A stretch of 64,000 nucleotides of DNA from Endocalyx cinctus (lineage: Eukaryota > Ascomycota > Sordariomycetes > Amphisphaeriales > Apiosporaceae). The stretch's first letter is position 1; the number at the start of each line of letters is the position of its first letter. Shown here piece by piece: positions 52,001-62,039 of the stretch. The notes under the pieces are model-generated. The model ran no database searches. It worked only from the letters and a program-made list of their open reading frames with translations, and was not told where the DNA came from. Position numbers and translations under genes: made by a program. Location: positions 921,394 through 985,393 of the forward strand of contig BCKC01000007.1 in assembly GCA_001600455.1 (NCBI GenBank), in the 5' to 3' direction.

Positions 52001-52572
52001 GGACGCTCGAAAGAAGGCGCTCGCGCGGCAGAACTCGTCGGCGCGCCAGCGGTCCGGCGCGGCGACCCCGAACTCCCTGGATACCAGCGGGCAGGAGCGT
52101 CGCGACGCGACCCTGATCGACGACGACTTGGAGACGCTTTACGCCCAGTTCCAGAAGAAGCGCGTTCAGGAACACAAGGACAGCGAGAGCCGGGCCGCCG
52201 AGGGCCAGGAAATGGGCGAGGCGTGGGCGGCCGAAGAGAAGAAGGCGCAGAAATTGAGGAAAGAAGAGTTGAAGGTGCGCGCCCTGAATCGGAATGGCCG
52301 CGTCGATTACAGCATTCAGGAGTGAGTTTTTTTTTTTTTTAAGTTCCGACTAAAGGAACTTTTTTTTTTTTTTTTTTTATCACTTAGACTAATTCGTATT
52401 TAGGAGCGCCCTCGACTTTAACCCTATGAATATTATCGCGTCGCATCTCGGTTACTGGCAGGACGAAGATGTCAATCATTTCATCGTCTCTCAGCTACTG
52501 TCTCACAAAGGCCGAGCTGAAGGCACCGGCAAGGCAAGCAAGAGTATTCCGCCCAGTGCCATACGGATTTAG
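49081..52572 (+). CDS. DDHD-domain phospholipase, probably mitochondrial (Ddl1-like phospholipase A1)
   Basis: CDS is join(49081..49485, 49549..50723, 50776..51008, 51064..52321, 52404..52572), 1079 residues. Four short introns have clear GT..AG ends. The last is T-rich, and the acceptor at 52403 is chosen because it keeps the frame and gives the expected C-terminal DDHD segment ending near VNHFIVSQLL. The serine-hydrolase nucleophile motif GHSLGS has Ser673. A conserved VTHGIG motif lies near 516-521, and DDFYALGSPVG begins the DDHD metal-binding region. The first 36 residues are rich in Arg and lack acidic residues, as in a mitochondrial presequence. Yeast Ddl1 is a mitochondrial phospholipase that acts on cardiolipin and related lipids. 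Low-complexity acidic and Lys-rich linkers interrupt the protein. The second half of exon 4 is markedly more GC-rich than the first. Confidence 0.92.
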
Positions 52573-53750
52573 CCCGTCGATATTGGAGGGAATTTCCCTC
52601 GCTACTTATGGTCGCCGACGCCGTGGTCTGTTTAGTCGAGATCATAGCTTGTTCGGAGACGATGACGATGGTCTTTATTTCTTCGTCGTACCCTTTCTTC
52701 TATTTTGCAAATCTATAAAGGTCTAAGAGATCGTATATACGAGGATCTATCTAGATCACAGAAGGAAACCCGTGGGGGGTGGGGGTATGAAATCGCTCTT
52801 TAGAGGGCAGTGAGATGATAATGTTGTTGGTCGTTTAAATCCTAGATGAATCAAGTTCCACACACAGCATAGACGGGCATGATCGATAGATGGGGGTCTC
52901 TAAAAAATTTATACATGAAAGAGGAGATAGGCAGGGGTAAAGGAGATATAATAGATTTTATAGATGATGGATGATGGATGACTCAATGCATAAGGCAGCT
53001 CCCCCCTCCTTTAGAGAAAAACATCTTTTACTACCCTTCCAGAATTCATAGCTTCACACATACGTGTGCAGATGCGTCCGTAAGTCGTAGTTTAGGTACC
53101 CCATTCTCTGGTAGGTCAGCTCGTAAGAAGTAACGAAGAAAGCCTCATATGCTCCTAGTTCAGGCGCCTATAAACTTAATCACAACGATATAGCAAGGGT
53201 ACCTCCCATTTCAAAAGCAAGGCATAAATTCCGAAAGAGGCATATCACTAGAAGTCGAGTTAAATCGCACGCGAATTTGTCCTATTCATCTACCACAAGA
53301 GGTAATAAAACAACGCAAACTAACTAGAAATCTGCGATTTGAATTGGTGATGCACCGAACTTCGAGATTCTATAAGAGAGGGGGACTTATTTCAACCCAA
53401 ATGCAAAGCAAAATCATTGACTCCCGAGGATTTACTTTTTTTTTTCATAAACTTTTCCAGGTGCCAGGTTTTTCTTTTTTGTAACCATTGCCCACCATTG
53501 CATAAATACCTAACGCCGAGGCCACATCATGAATGAAGTGTCGTGAACACGAAGTACCTGTAAGAAATCGTCCACACAATTGAGCAAACATATTCGACTT
53601 TCCAATGGCAGCCCTGCAGTATCCTGCGCTGCTTCATATATGAAGAGCCACAAATATCATCTACCATCAGAAACTGAGTCGTGTTGAAGGAGTGTTACAG
53701 TTTCCACGTTGCCAGGTCGTGTTTGAAAGGACTGCCTTGTCGAACGATTT
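52573..53750. other. convergent intergenic region
   Basis: This holds the 3' flanks of the DDHD gene (from the left) and the CCHC zinc-knuckle gene (from the right). I see no gene. A short tandem of TAGATGATGGATGATGGATGA occurs near 52961, and there are several T tracts. Polyadenylation signals for both genes should lie here, but I cannot place them exactly. Confidence 0.6.
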
Positions 53751-54859
53751 CTAGTTGCTAGGGCAATTTGCCTGAACGTGCCCAGGCTGCTGGCATTTGT
53801 AGCACAACTTCTCACCACTAGATGACTCCTTGGGGCAGTCTCGCGAAAAGTGGCCGTTCTCGCCGCAGTTGTAGCATTTGCTCCCGTTCACGCAATCGCC
53901 TAATGAATATGTTAAGATTTGGCAGATTACCTTGATGAGGCCGTTCCAAGTTTACTTACGTGAAAGATGACCGTGGCCACCACAGGAGAAGCAGGTCTTA
54001 GCTTGCGCACCTCCGTAACCGCTGTAGCCACTGTTGCTGTACCCGCCGCTGTATCCTCCATCATTGCAGTTGCGAGCGATGTGTCCAACTTTACCGCACT
54101 ATACCAAAGCAGTTTGTGAGTTCCAGTGTGGGTATCTCCTTAGAGTATTCAACTTTACCTTATAACAGCTCTGGCCACCTGGGGGACCAGAAGCACCACC
54201 AGCCTGAGGACAGTTGCGGCTGATGTGACCTCCCTGTCCGCATCGGTAGCAAGACTTGGCGTCCTTGGTAGAGTCGGGGCAATCACGGCCTGAACGCGTT
54301 AGTTCTTACAAACGGGCGACTCTATCGATGGTTACAGGGATATCTTACTGAAATGGCCCTCGCCACCGCAAGTGTAGCTGTTATTTCATTAATAATGACG
54401 TACTAGACCGGGGCTTATGAAGATAAAAAAAAACATACCACTTCATTTGTCCACGGTTGGGGCACTCTCGGGCCTAGGATAGTAACCGATGGTTAGAAGG
54501 CAATCCAATACCTCACTTGATAGTCGTATATTAGTCATACCTGATGAGTTGTCTGACCGCCTGATAGATTGGACGATTAGTAAATGAGACGAGTATTAGA
54601 CGGCAAGGAGAGGAACATCAGTCTGATGGGGTAAAGACGTCATGGCATAGAATAAGTAGTGGCAAGACGAGTATTTTCATAACATTTGGTCAATAATGCG
54701 CAAAGACGGAAACCCCGTATGCCATGCCACGGCGACAAGAGGGGCTGGAGGGGCAAAGAAAAGAAACAAATAAACATAGGTAGTGAAGTTGTAGCCGCAG
54801 TCAATAAACGGGGACTCACAAGTAAAACAAGCACGACCCTGTTCAGCATTAAAGTCCAT
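53751..54859 (-). CDS. GIS2: seven CCHC zinc-knuckle nucleic-acid-binding protein (Gis2/Byr3/CNBP family)
   Basis: CDS is complement(join(53751..53899, 53960..54098, 54159..54289, 54349..54377, 54439..54473, 54541..54560, 54820..54859)), 180 residues in seven exons. Every junction has GT..AG and keeps the frame. The product is almost entirely seven C-x2-C-x4-H-x4-C knuckles: CFTCGQTTHQAREC, CYTCGGEGHFSRDC, CYRCGQGGHISRNC, CYKCGKVGHIARNC, CFSCGGHGHLSRDC, CYNCGENGHFSRDC and CYKCQQPGHVQANC, with a Gly/Tyr/Ser-rich linker between knuckles 4 and 5. Seven knuckles and about 180 residues match fission yeast Byr3, budding yeast Gis2 (about 150) and animal CNBP. These are cytoplasmic proteins that bind single-stranded G-rich RNA or DNA and affect translation. 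Exons 2-4 are only 20, 35 and 29 nt, and the first knuckle is split between exons 1, 2 and 3. Confidence 0.95.
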
Positions 54860-55570
54860 AGTGAATTGTGTGGGTAGGATTATGTCCGGACTAAAAGAAT
54901 AGGAAAACAATGTAATTAGCATCCAATATTACAGTTGCCAGCGAGTACTGCCAGAGCGCCACCGAGAGAGCTATTATCAATAGAGAACATTGCATTATGA
55001 AGTAGCGGTGGGGACTTGAGCAATCAAATTTGATCTAGGGCATTGTGATACAAACATATTTGGCATATATACATACTCAAGCAGATTGGGAGGTTCGATA
55101 ATGAGAAGATTCAAGAGAGAAGAGGAAGAAGAAGAAAAAAAGAATATTGAACTGATGTGTCAACAGAGTAGAAGGAGGAAGGATTTGGGTTGATTCAATG
55201 TCTCAGAAGTAAGAATTAAATTGAAGGCGTGGATGTATGGATCAATTAAAAAGAAAGGATATGATGTAGGGAGGTAAAAGTTCAAACGAGATGGGAATAG
55301 TTCAGAGATGATCACTTTGGAGGGAATGTAAGAAGGTTTATGTTATGCTGATATATCCATGGATTTTTTTATATTTGTGTAAGTGGGGTGAAAGAAGAAG
55401 AAAAAAAAAAAAAACAGAAGCGACAATTGCAGAACAATTTGGTGGTCAATACCAATATCTTCATGGGAAGGTACCATACATAATATACAAGGTTTTGGCC
55501 ATACTCAAGGCTGTAGCTCCCAGTGAGGTCTATTCATACTAGATACCCGCATGTATGCATAATATAAAGT

Positions 55571-55644
55571 AGGTATGTAGTATGTAGTATGTAGTAGTAT
55601 GTAGTATGTAGGTATGTATATATGTATATGTATGTGTATGTGGG
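55571..55644. repeat. GTATGTA/GTAGTAT microsatellite
   Basis: A tandem, imperfect series of GTAT, GTAG and TATG units. It is simple-sequence DNA with no coding potential. Confidence 0.85.
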
Positions 55645-56122
55645 TAGATGGTGTATAACAGTTTAATATGTACTACTTACCTCTTAACGGTGAATATATC
55701 AATATTTGGAATATTGGTAAAATATCACAGTGTGACGGTAGAGAAGAGAGACGCTCTTCCTGAGGGGAAAGAAAAGAGGATTGAATATGGGAAATATTGT
55801 GTAAATATCTGGTTGGCAGATAAGTAATTGAATATGTCTGTGTCTTTTAAAGTGGGAGGAGGCAGGAAAGGGACGAAATAAAAAACTTTCGAGTTTGTGG
55901 GATTTTTTTTAAACAAAAAATAATGGATATAATTGGCCACACCAAAAGAGGGTAGAAAAAACTACGAGGATATAGTAGGTATATATATTCCTTTTTTGAT
56001 TAATAACTGCAGGACCAAGCGACTTACGTAGGTACTTCTTTTATTGAAATAAATTTAATTGGTAATGACGGAAGATCTTTTGAACCAGATTTATTCTTGA
56101 CTTTATATATATTTATATATAT

Positions 56123-56142
56123 ATATATACCTAGGTATATAT
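56123..56142. repeat. 20-bp perfect palindrome centred on CCTAGG
   Basis: Seven A/T bases on each side mirror the CCTAGG core, so the whole 20 bp is its own complement. It contains the recurrent decamer TACCTAGGTA (56128-56137) and sits at the end of a TA-dinucleotide run. Confidence 0.85.
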
Positions 56143-56811
56143 CCATAGAAGTGGAAGTAAGTATATTTATGTATATGTAACATCCATATTATCTTTATAA
56201 AATATACGTTTGCATGTCTTATATTTTAGATGATGAGCCCTTGCTAATCTCAAATATTGAAAAAAGATATAGGTTAAGTACCTATGGGTATGTAAAACTT
56301 TCCATATACTTACTTACGTTACTTTAGGTACATACATATCATATCATTTATTTATTTTTATTGATACATAGCTCCAGGGCTGTTAGTTAAACGAGTTATT
56401 ACTGTAAAATTACAGAAATGTACACTTAACCTACAGGATATCTTATACAAAGTCAACCCAAGAAATATTCACAAGAAATCAATTTTGGTGTCGTTGATAC
56501 ATGCCTAAGAAAATATTAGAATATTGCTTGTGCATATGTATAACAATTATATTAATTAGCAGATAAGACGTTGACACCGTTTTAAACACAGAAATTTATT
56601 TGAACCTCAAATAGGAAGTCTTTCAAACTTATTATTGGCCACTGCTAAAACGGCTGTAGAGTATTCAAGTCAGTCCATTGATATACTAGTGCCCCCTTAG
56701 AGGCAAATGATAGAATAAAAAATAGAATAAAAAAAAATAAAAGAAAAAATAAAAACACCAGACTATTACACAAAGTAGTACTACTAAGTAGGTATCTTAA
56801 GTATTAGGAAG

Positions 56812-56821
56812 TACCTAGGTA
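56812..56821. repeat. TACCTAGGTA palindrome copy
   Basis: An exact copy of the decamer found also at 14243, 14291, 14447 and 56128. It is followed directly by another GGTGATA, and preceded by related AAGTAGGTATC sequence at 56787. Confidence 0.85.
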
Positions 56822-58327
56822 GGTGATACAATACAACAACAAATCTTCAATAAGCAGTACCATCCATTATTTCAACTACATACATCATTGTCAATTATCC
56901 AAGATAACCAAAAGGTGTTGAGGTATTTAGGTCACAGAAGTACGACATATACATTACATAGTATAGACCATTCCGGGAAGAACCATAGATCGATCAGATT
57001 ACATTACCTACAGTACCTACCTAACCTAGTCTGCCACGATATTCTCTCTTACAGAACTAATGTCGGTTATCACACCGCCGAAAGCGCTGAAGAATTAAAA
57101 GATGCCCCCTCTTAACCCCTGTATGGCAAGAAGAAAAATCCCATCTCAAACCTCGCCTGTCCGTAGAACCTAGCACCTAGGGGCACGTTTGTTAGAGATT
57201 CGCAAGTCATGTCTTGCAAACCGCTATTTTCTGCTTTCTCTTCCGATATAAACATTGAATGATCAACCGCGACGCCCATATCCAATGTGACAGCAGATAT
57301 CTGGTTTGATTTCGTGCCGCTTCGGGAGCAATCTTTCCGCACTCCATGTCGGGCAAGTCCTGCAAGTCCTCGTCTGAACTTAGCTCGGCCATGCATCATG
57401 TCTTGACACCACGAGCAGGCCACGTTTTACGGTTGGATTTTCTGATTACATGTATTACTGTTACTCTTATCTGTATATTTGGGTGTGAAGTAGTAAGAGG
57501 GGAATCTGATACTTTGTGGGTGGCACTATGACGATGATATATCGCAAGAGGCAATGCGGGGATATAGGAAATCAATCCGACTCCCTGTCGATGGGGCATG
57601 GATTGGATGTCGAGGAAACATCCATATATATGAATAGATTTCCAAATGGCAATTCTGCAGTTGCGGCACCTGCCGCGGTGAGAGCGCATAATTCCTGAAA
57701 ACACCGAGACATAAATCCACCTTCCCATGGGAAGTACCGGTACACAACATATTTTTAACTTAGCCGGCATGCTTAAATATACTCTTCTGCCTACCTACCT
57801 ACCTACTTTAGCAGGTACCCATATGGATAGATAGGATATAATGAATAGAGTGAGGTTGACGTGTAAGTCTTTTGACCTGCAATGGAGAAGCTTAGAAAAT
57901 TTCCATGAAAATGTGCCTTGTGGTTAAATACATAGCGATACTCTTAAATAGATAAATTTTATTTATTTATCGAGATCGTAATTTTTGTATTACCCCAGTC
58001 TTTATATTAATAATTACAGCAGTCCAGATCTATTTAGGTAATTTAGTGTAGCGTTTGCTAAGGTGCCAGTGGTGCTAAAATCGATAAAGTTAACCATTAA
58101 GCATCGGCCAGAAATCGCGTCCAGGTAGTCTAACACGCGTCATAGTCGCATAGACCCTGACTTCGTAGGCTGAAGCGACCAAACCCCATCTTAGTTTTCC
58201 AAATGAATATAACTAAGCAAACTTCTTGTCTCCGAATGCTTCCAAGTCCTTCGCCAATTCTCGATTTGTAATATGAATGCAATATAAATTATATTATAGC
58301 AATAAATTTGGTGATAGCTAAACTCGG

Positions 58328-60681
58328 ATGAGAATGGAAGAATCTTGGTTTAGGCACGTCGGCCGAACTGCAATTCTTGACGCGCTTACTGAAGTTTGTG
58401 ATCAAATTGACAACAAGTTCGTTGATGGTTCGTGAAGCCTTTTTTACAATATGCAGCAGAGGGAAAAAAAAATTTTCTAATTTCAGAAACAGAAACCAGG
58501 TCATACAATGAACACATCGCACAGCTCAAGACCGAACTCGAAATATTAAAGCGCAGTGCCTCAAAGGTGACTGCTTTAGAGGAAGAGAACCGATCGTTAA
58601 AGGCAAAAGTTGCACAAGATAAACGACAGAACCGAACCCCTTTAGCGCCCAGATCTGTCAACGAAACAAACAATACTAGCAGGCAGACCGAATTTAGACT
58701 CTCGGGTATAAATGCATCGAAGCCCGTAGCAGACAACGAGGAGTACATAAAACAAGATGATAGATACGCAAGACTATACGAACGGTTTCAGGAACTTCAA
58801 AATGCAAATACCAAGTTGAGCCAACTTCTTCGAGAGAGAAGTGCGGTCTGTCATCAATGGATGGACCACGCGAAGCAGTTGAAAGAACAAAACGAAAATC
58901 GAAACCGAAAGATAAAGAAGTTAGAAGCTAGGTTAGCAGAAACCACGCAAGGGTCCTTCAACTCTAGCTTCTCTTCCGATAATGAACACCCCCCTCCGAA
59001 CCCTCCCGAGTTACAGACTTCCCATCAAGCTTCCCCCCGTATATCTGGCGTGCTTCAGCTACCAGCAAGCAATTCTTCGCCAGAACGTTCTCCTAGGCTG
59101 AGAATTCATACAAACTCTGCAGAACCCAATCGTGATTCTCCTGTTTCGGTCACCAATCAACCGGGTGTCACCGGGACGATCGAGACTAACCTGGACTCAG
59201 AAAACATACATTTAGATCCTGGTGAAGAACCCTCTCTACCTGAGTTGCCACGCCAAGGATATAATGTGGATCAGCCTGTCAGAATTAAGCAAGAGCCATC
59301 ATCAGATACCCCCGTTGTAGTGTCGGAACGGTCTCTAGCCAAGAGAAAGCTTGATACCGATAAGGAGGAGACGGTAAAGTTTAAAAAAGTGAAGATCGAG
59401 TCCGGTCCTGAGCCGGTCATATCAGATTACAGGCGTCGATTAATCTTGCAGGAGAGCATGGATTTTGATTCTGAGTCGCGTGCAATCGAGACACCGAAGA
59501 AACGTAACAAGTTTTATCCTGTTGAAGGGCAGATATCAGCGTCTTCCGCTGATGTGGCTACTCGGCCTCAAGGAGACTATCATGATATTTTTGAGAGGGA
59601 ACATAACACGCCCCTGGTCACGTATTCTGACACCGAATCATCTAACTATCTGGTACAAGCTCGTGCGAATGAGGAAATATCTCTGGAAACCGAAGGGTCT
59701 TTATCGGACTCTAACTTGATTTCACGACGCGGTAATTTCGAAAAAGCTTCTAGAGACCTTCAGCACGCCCCTCCGTCTAAGCCACAAAGAGCCTCGTCTA
59801 TACCACGTGGGATTGCCAGCCTCGGAGAAGATCATGATCGAACTGCAGATGACGAAACCCGAGCGGATAAAGGTAAAAGAAGGAGCCGGGTTCTCCAAGA
59901 CCTTTTAAACTCGTCGTCGCTTCAACAAAACGCATGTGTCAATCCACCAATTTTTCAAGACAGACACAACACTAGATCAGATGCCCTTGAACTCCAGTTG
60001 CCGGAAAAGCGCCATCTTCCATTCAAAGATGCGAAAAGGGCCGGAGCGAAGTCACGAACGCCCAAAAGTTCGGTGACGCCGGTCGGTAGCCGAACACCTA
60101 TAACCGTCAAGCAGAATAAGAACGATAAAAGCACGGCTAAAAAGGGGGCTGATAAGGGTACTGTGCCCCTGCGTCAACGACCTATGGCACAACTTCGACT
60201 AGAAGACTTCAAAGTTAACCCCGACGCCAACGATGGGTATGACTATGCCTATACAGACGTCGTTCGAAATAAAGGCGAGCGAGCATGTCTCCCAGGATGT
60301 GTCAAAGAGAACTGCTGTGGTTCGTCTTTTCGCAACCAGGCACGAGCCGCTCGCGGTTCCACGGGAGCCATCGAGTTCAGAGCTCTGTTAGAATCATACC
60401 TAGGAGACGATGCCTACAAACTGTTCGGCATGTCGGAAGCTGAGAAGGAAGAATTATGGTTAAAAGCAAAGACGAGAGAAATGGCCAACATACACGGTGT
60501 GCACCGTCATAGATATCCTCGCATGACCAGTCCGCCAGGTTTTTGGAGGACAGACTTTCCCAGTACCCAAGAAAATCAGCAGGACAAGGAAGAGGCAGCC
60601 GAGATGATACGTAATATTGTCGAGGAAAGGTACCGAGAGGCAATGCGTCCTAACGGTAGGTATATCTTTAGAGATGAGTGA
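58328..60681 (+). CDS. SAE2: DNA-end resection factor of the Sae2/Ctp1/CtIP family
   Basis: CDS is join(58328..58427, 58487..60681), 764 residues. The first exon encodes WFRHVGRTAILDALTEVCDQ-like sequence typical of the family's N-terminal tetramerisation helix. It is joined across a 59-nt intron (donor GTTCGT, acceptor TTTCAG) to a coiled coil at about 40-80. The middle is a long, charged, Ser/Thr-rich disordered region with many possible phosphorylation sites. The C-terminal domain holds CLPGC (Cys634, Cys638), CC at the following loop, LLESYLGDDAYKLFG and the DNA-binding HRHR at 706-709 within HGVHRHRYPR, all hallmarks of Sae2/CtIP. Partners are the Mre11-Rad50-Nbs1 nuclease; together they open and clip double-strand break ends for homologous recombination. 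A second in-frame ATG at 58334 is an alternative start. Confidence 0.92.
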
Positions 60682-62039
60682 AGCTGATCTCAAGAGGTCG
60701 GAACAATTAAAACTTTCAAAGAACTACAGTCGCTCTACTATCTGTCGCGTTCATATTACTGTTCGTACTGGAATGACATGATTGTTAGTTTGGTTACCTA
60801 GATATGCAGGAGAGTATTCTAGATCAGTGACAGCATGTCTCACATATGAAACAAAATGGGTATAAATTGCTCTTAATCTATGAAAACAGCTATAATCCTA
60901 AGTTAAGAATTCCATTACCATTCTCATTATGCGAATGTTGAATGATATGAATAGGAATTATATACTATCATTTAGATGCTGGAAGCAGATGACACACTCC
61001 TACCTAAGCAGCTACTAGCTAACCAGCCCTGCTAGCTAACCTAAGTACTGCCCGTGCGGCCGTTTACCTACGTAATTTCCAAGATTACTAAGTAGGCTGG
61101 TAAAAGGCAGCTGGCAGATAGACTGGTGACTGGTAGGTACCTACCTGCCTACTTAGCTGCTTAGGTACTGGGTAAGTATTGAAGTAATGACATAATCCAT
61201 CTATGCTACCCTGAGCTTACCAACCAGCCAGCCAGCTAACGTTGGTGTAGCAGTGGGTAGTACCCTGTTCTGCCTGTTTGCCTACTATAAATTAGCAGTT
61301 GGAGAGGAAAGAACTACACTAATAAGCTAGGCACAGCTGGATAGTTAGGCTACCGAGAAGCTGGGGTTATCGGGTTTACGGATTTAAGTGGCTGAACCGC
61401 ATGTTTTTGTGGCTTGAATGCGTGCAATATATACGACTAGACCGGATCTGGTACCTCAATGGATTCTGGGCACCTAACCATGATTGATTTCCAGAAGGGT
61501 CCAAAGAAAAAAAAAAAAAATAGGTTTACATAGTTGGAAGAAAAAAAAAAAAAAAAGGTTCAACCTCACCCTTCTCAACTTCTCTACCTTCCCCAACGCG
61601 TTCGTAGCTTTTTCTGAGCCATCGCTCTGGGGTCTTGGGTACCTTTTTTTCTTTTTTTTCTTTTTTGAGGGAGTGATTAATTTCCACATCGTGGATTTGT
61701 ATGAAATTATTTAATTCTCTTAACTCCCATTTATGAACCGTTGCAATTCACTCGTACCATCATTCACAAGTCGCGGAAGTGGATCGGAGTTTGATCATAA
61801 GCAAAGACGCGGAACGTTTGGTCATCCACGCGAGTCCAACGACAACACAACCTACCTACCTCTTTATCTCCATTTAGTATCTTCAGATCAGATTCGCGAA
61901 TTAAAACCGAATAATACGTGAGCGGTTATATATTTTAAGCAAAAAAAAAAAAAGTACTCTAAAAGAAAAGGTACGCGACAGGATTAGTCGCAAGGGCGGT
62001 GGATAATTCACTGTCCTATGTCACCTCCAAGCCGGCAAG
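60682..62039. other. intergenic region before the ubiquitin protease gene
   Basis: No gene is visible. The first half (60960-61330) is full of TAGGTA/CTACC/CAGCTAGC words that form many short inverted repeats. The second half has A-runs at 61507-61521 and 61540-61556, a T-rich run at 61645-61665 and an A run at 61942-61953. The promoter of the gene starting at 62040 should be in the last few hundred bases. Confidence 0.6.

Larger units (their letters stand above)
54860..58327. other. 3.5 kb AT-rich intergenic region
   Basis: This is the upstream region of both the zinc-knuckle gene (leftwards) and the Sae2-like gene (rightwards). No gene is visible; open frames around 57.1-57.8 kb have no recognisable motif. 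The stretch contains GTAT/GTAG microsatellite DNA near 55571-55644, a TA-rich block with a 20-bp perfect palindrome at 56123-56142, another TACCTAGGTA copy at 56812 and a CTAC tetranucleotide run near 57790. Confidence 0.6.

Noticed and set aside
55571..55644. Tandem repeats considered as a CRISPR array
   Set aside because: They are continuous short microsatellite units with no spacers, and the genome is eukaryotic.
57112..57770. Cluster of 100-124 codon minus-strand frames
   Set aside because: The frames overlap in different phases without splice signals linking them and show no motif.
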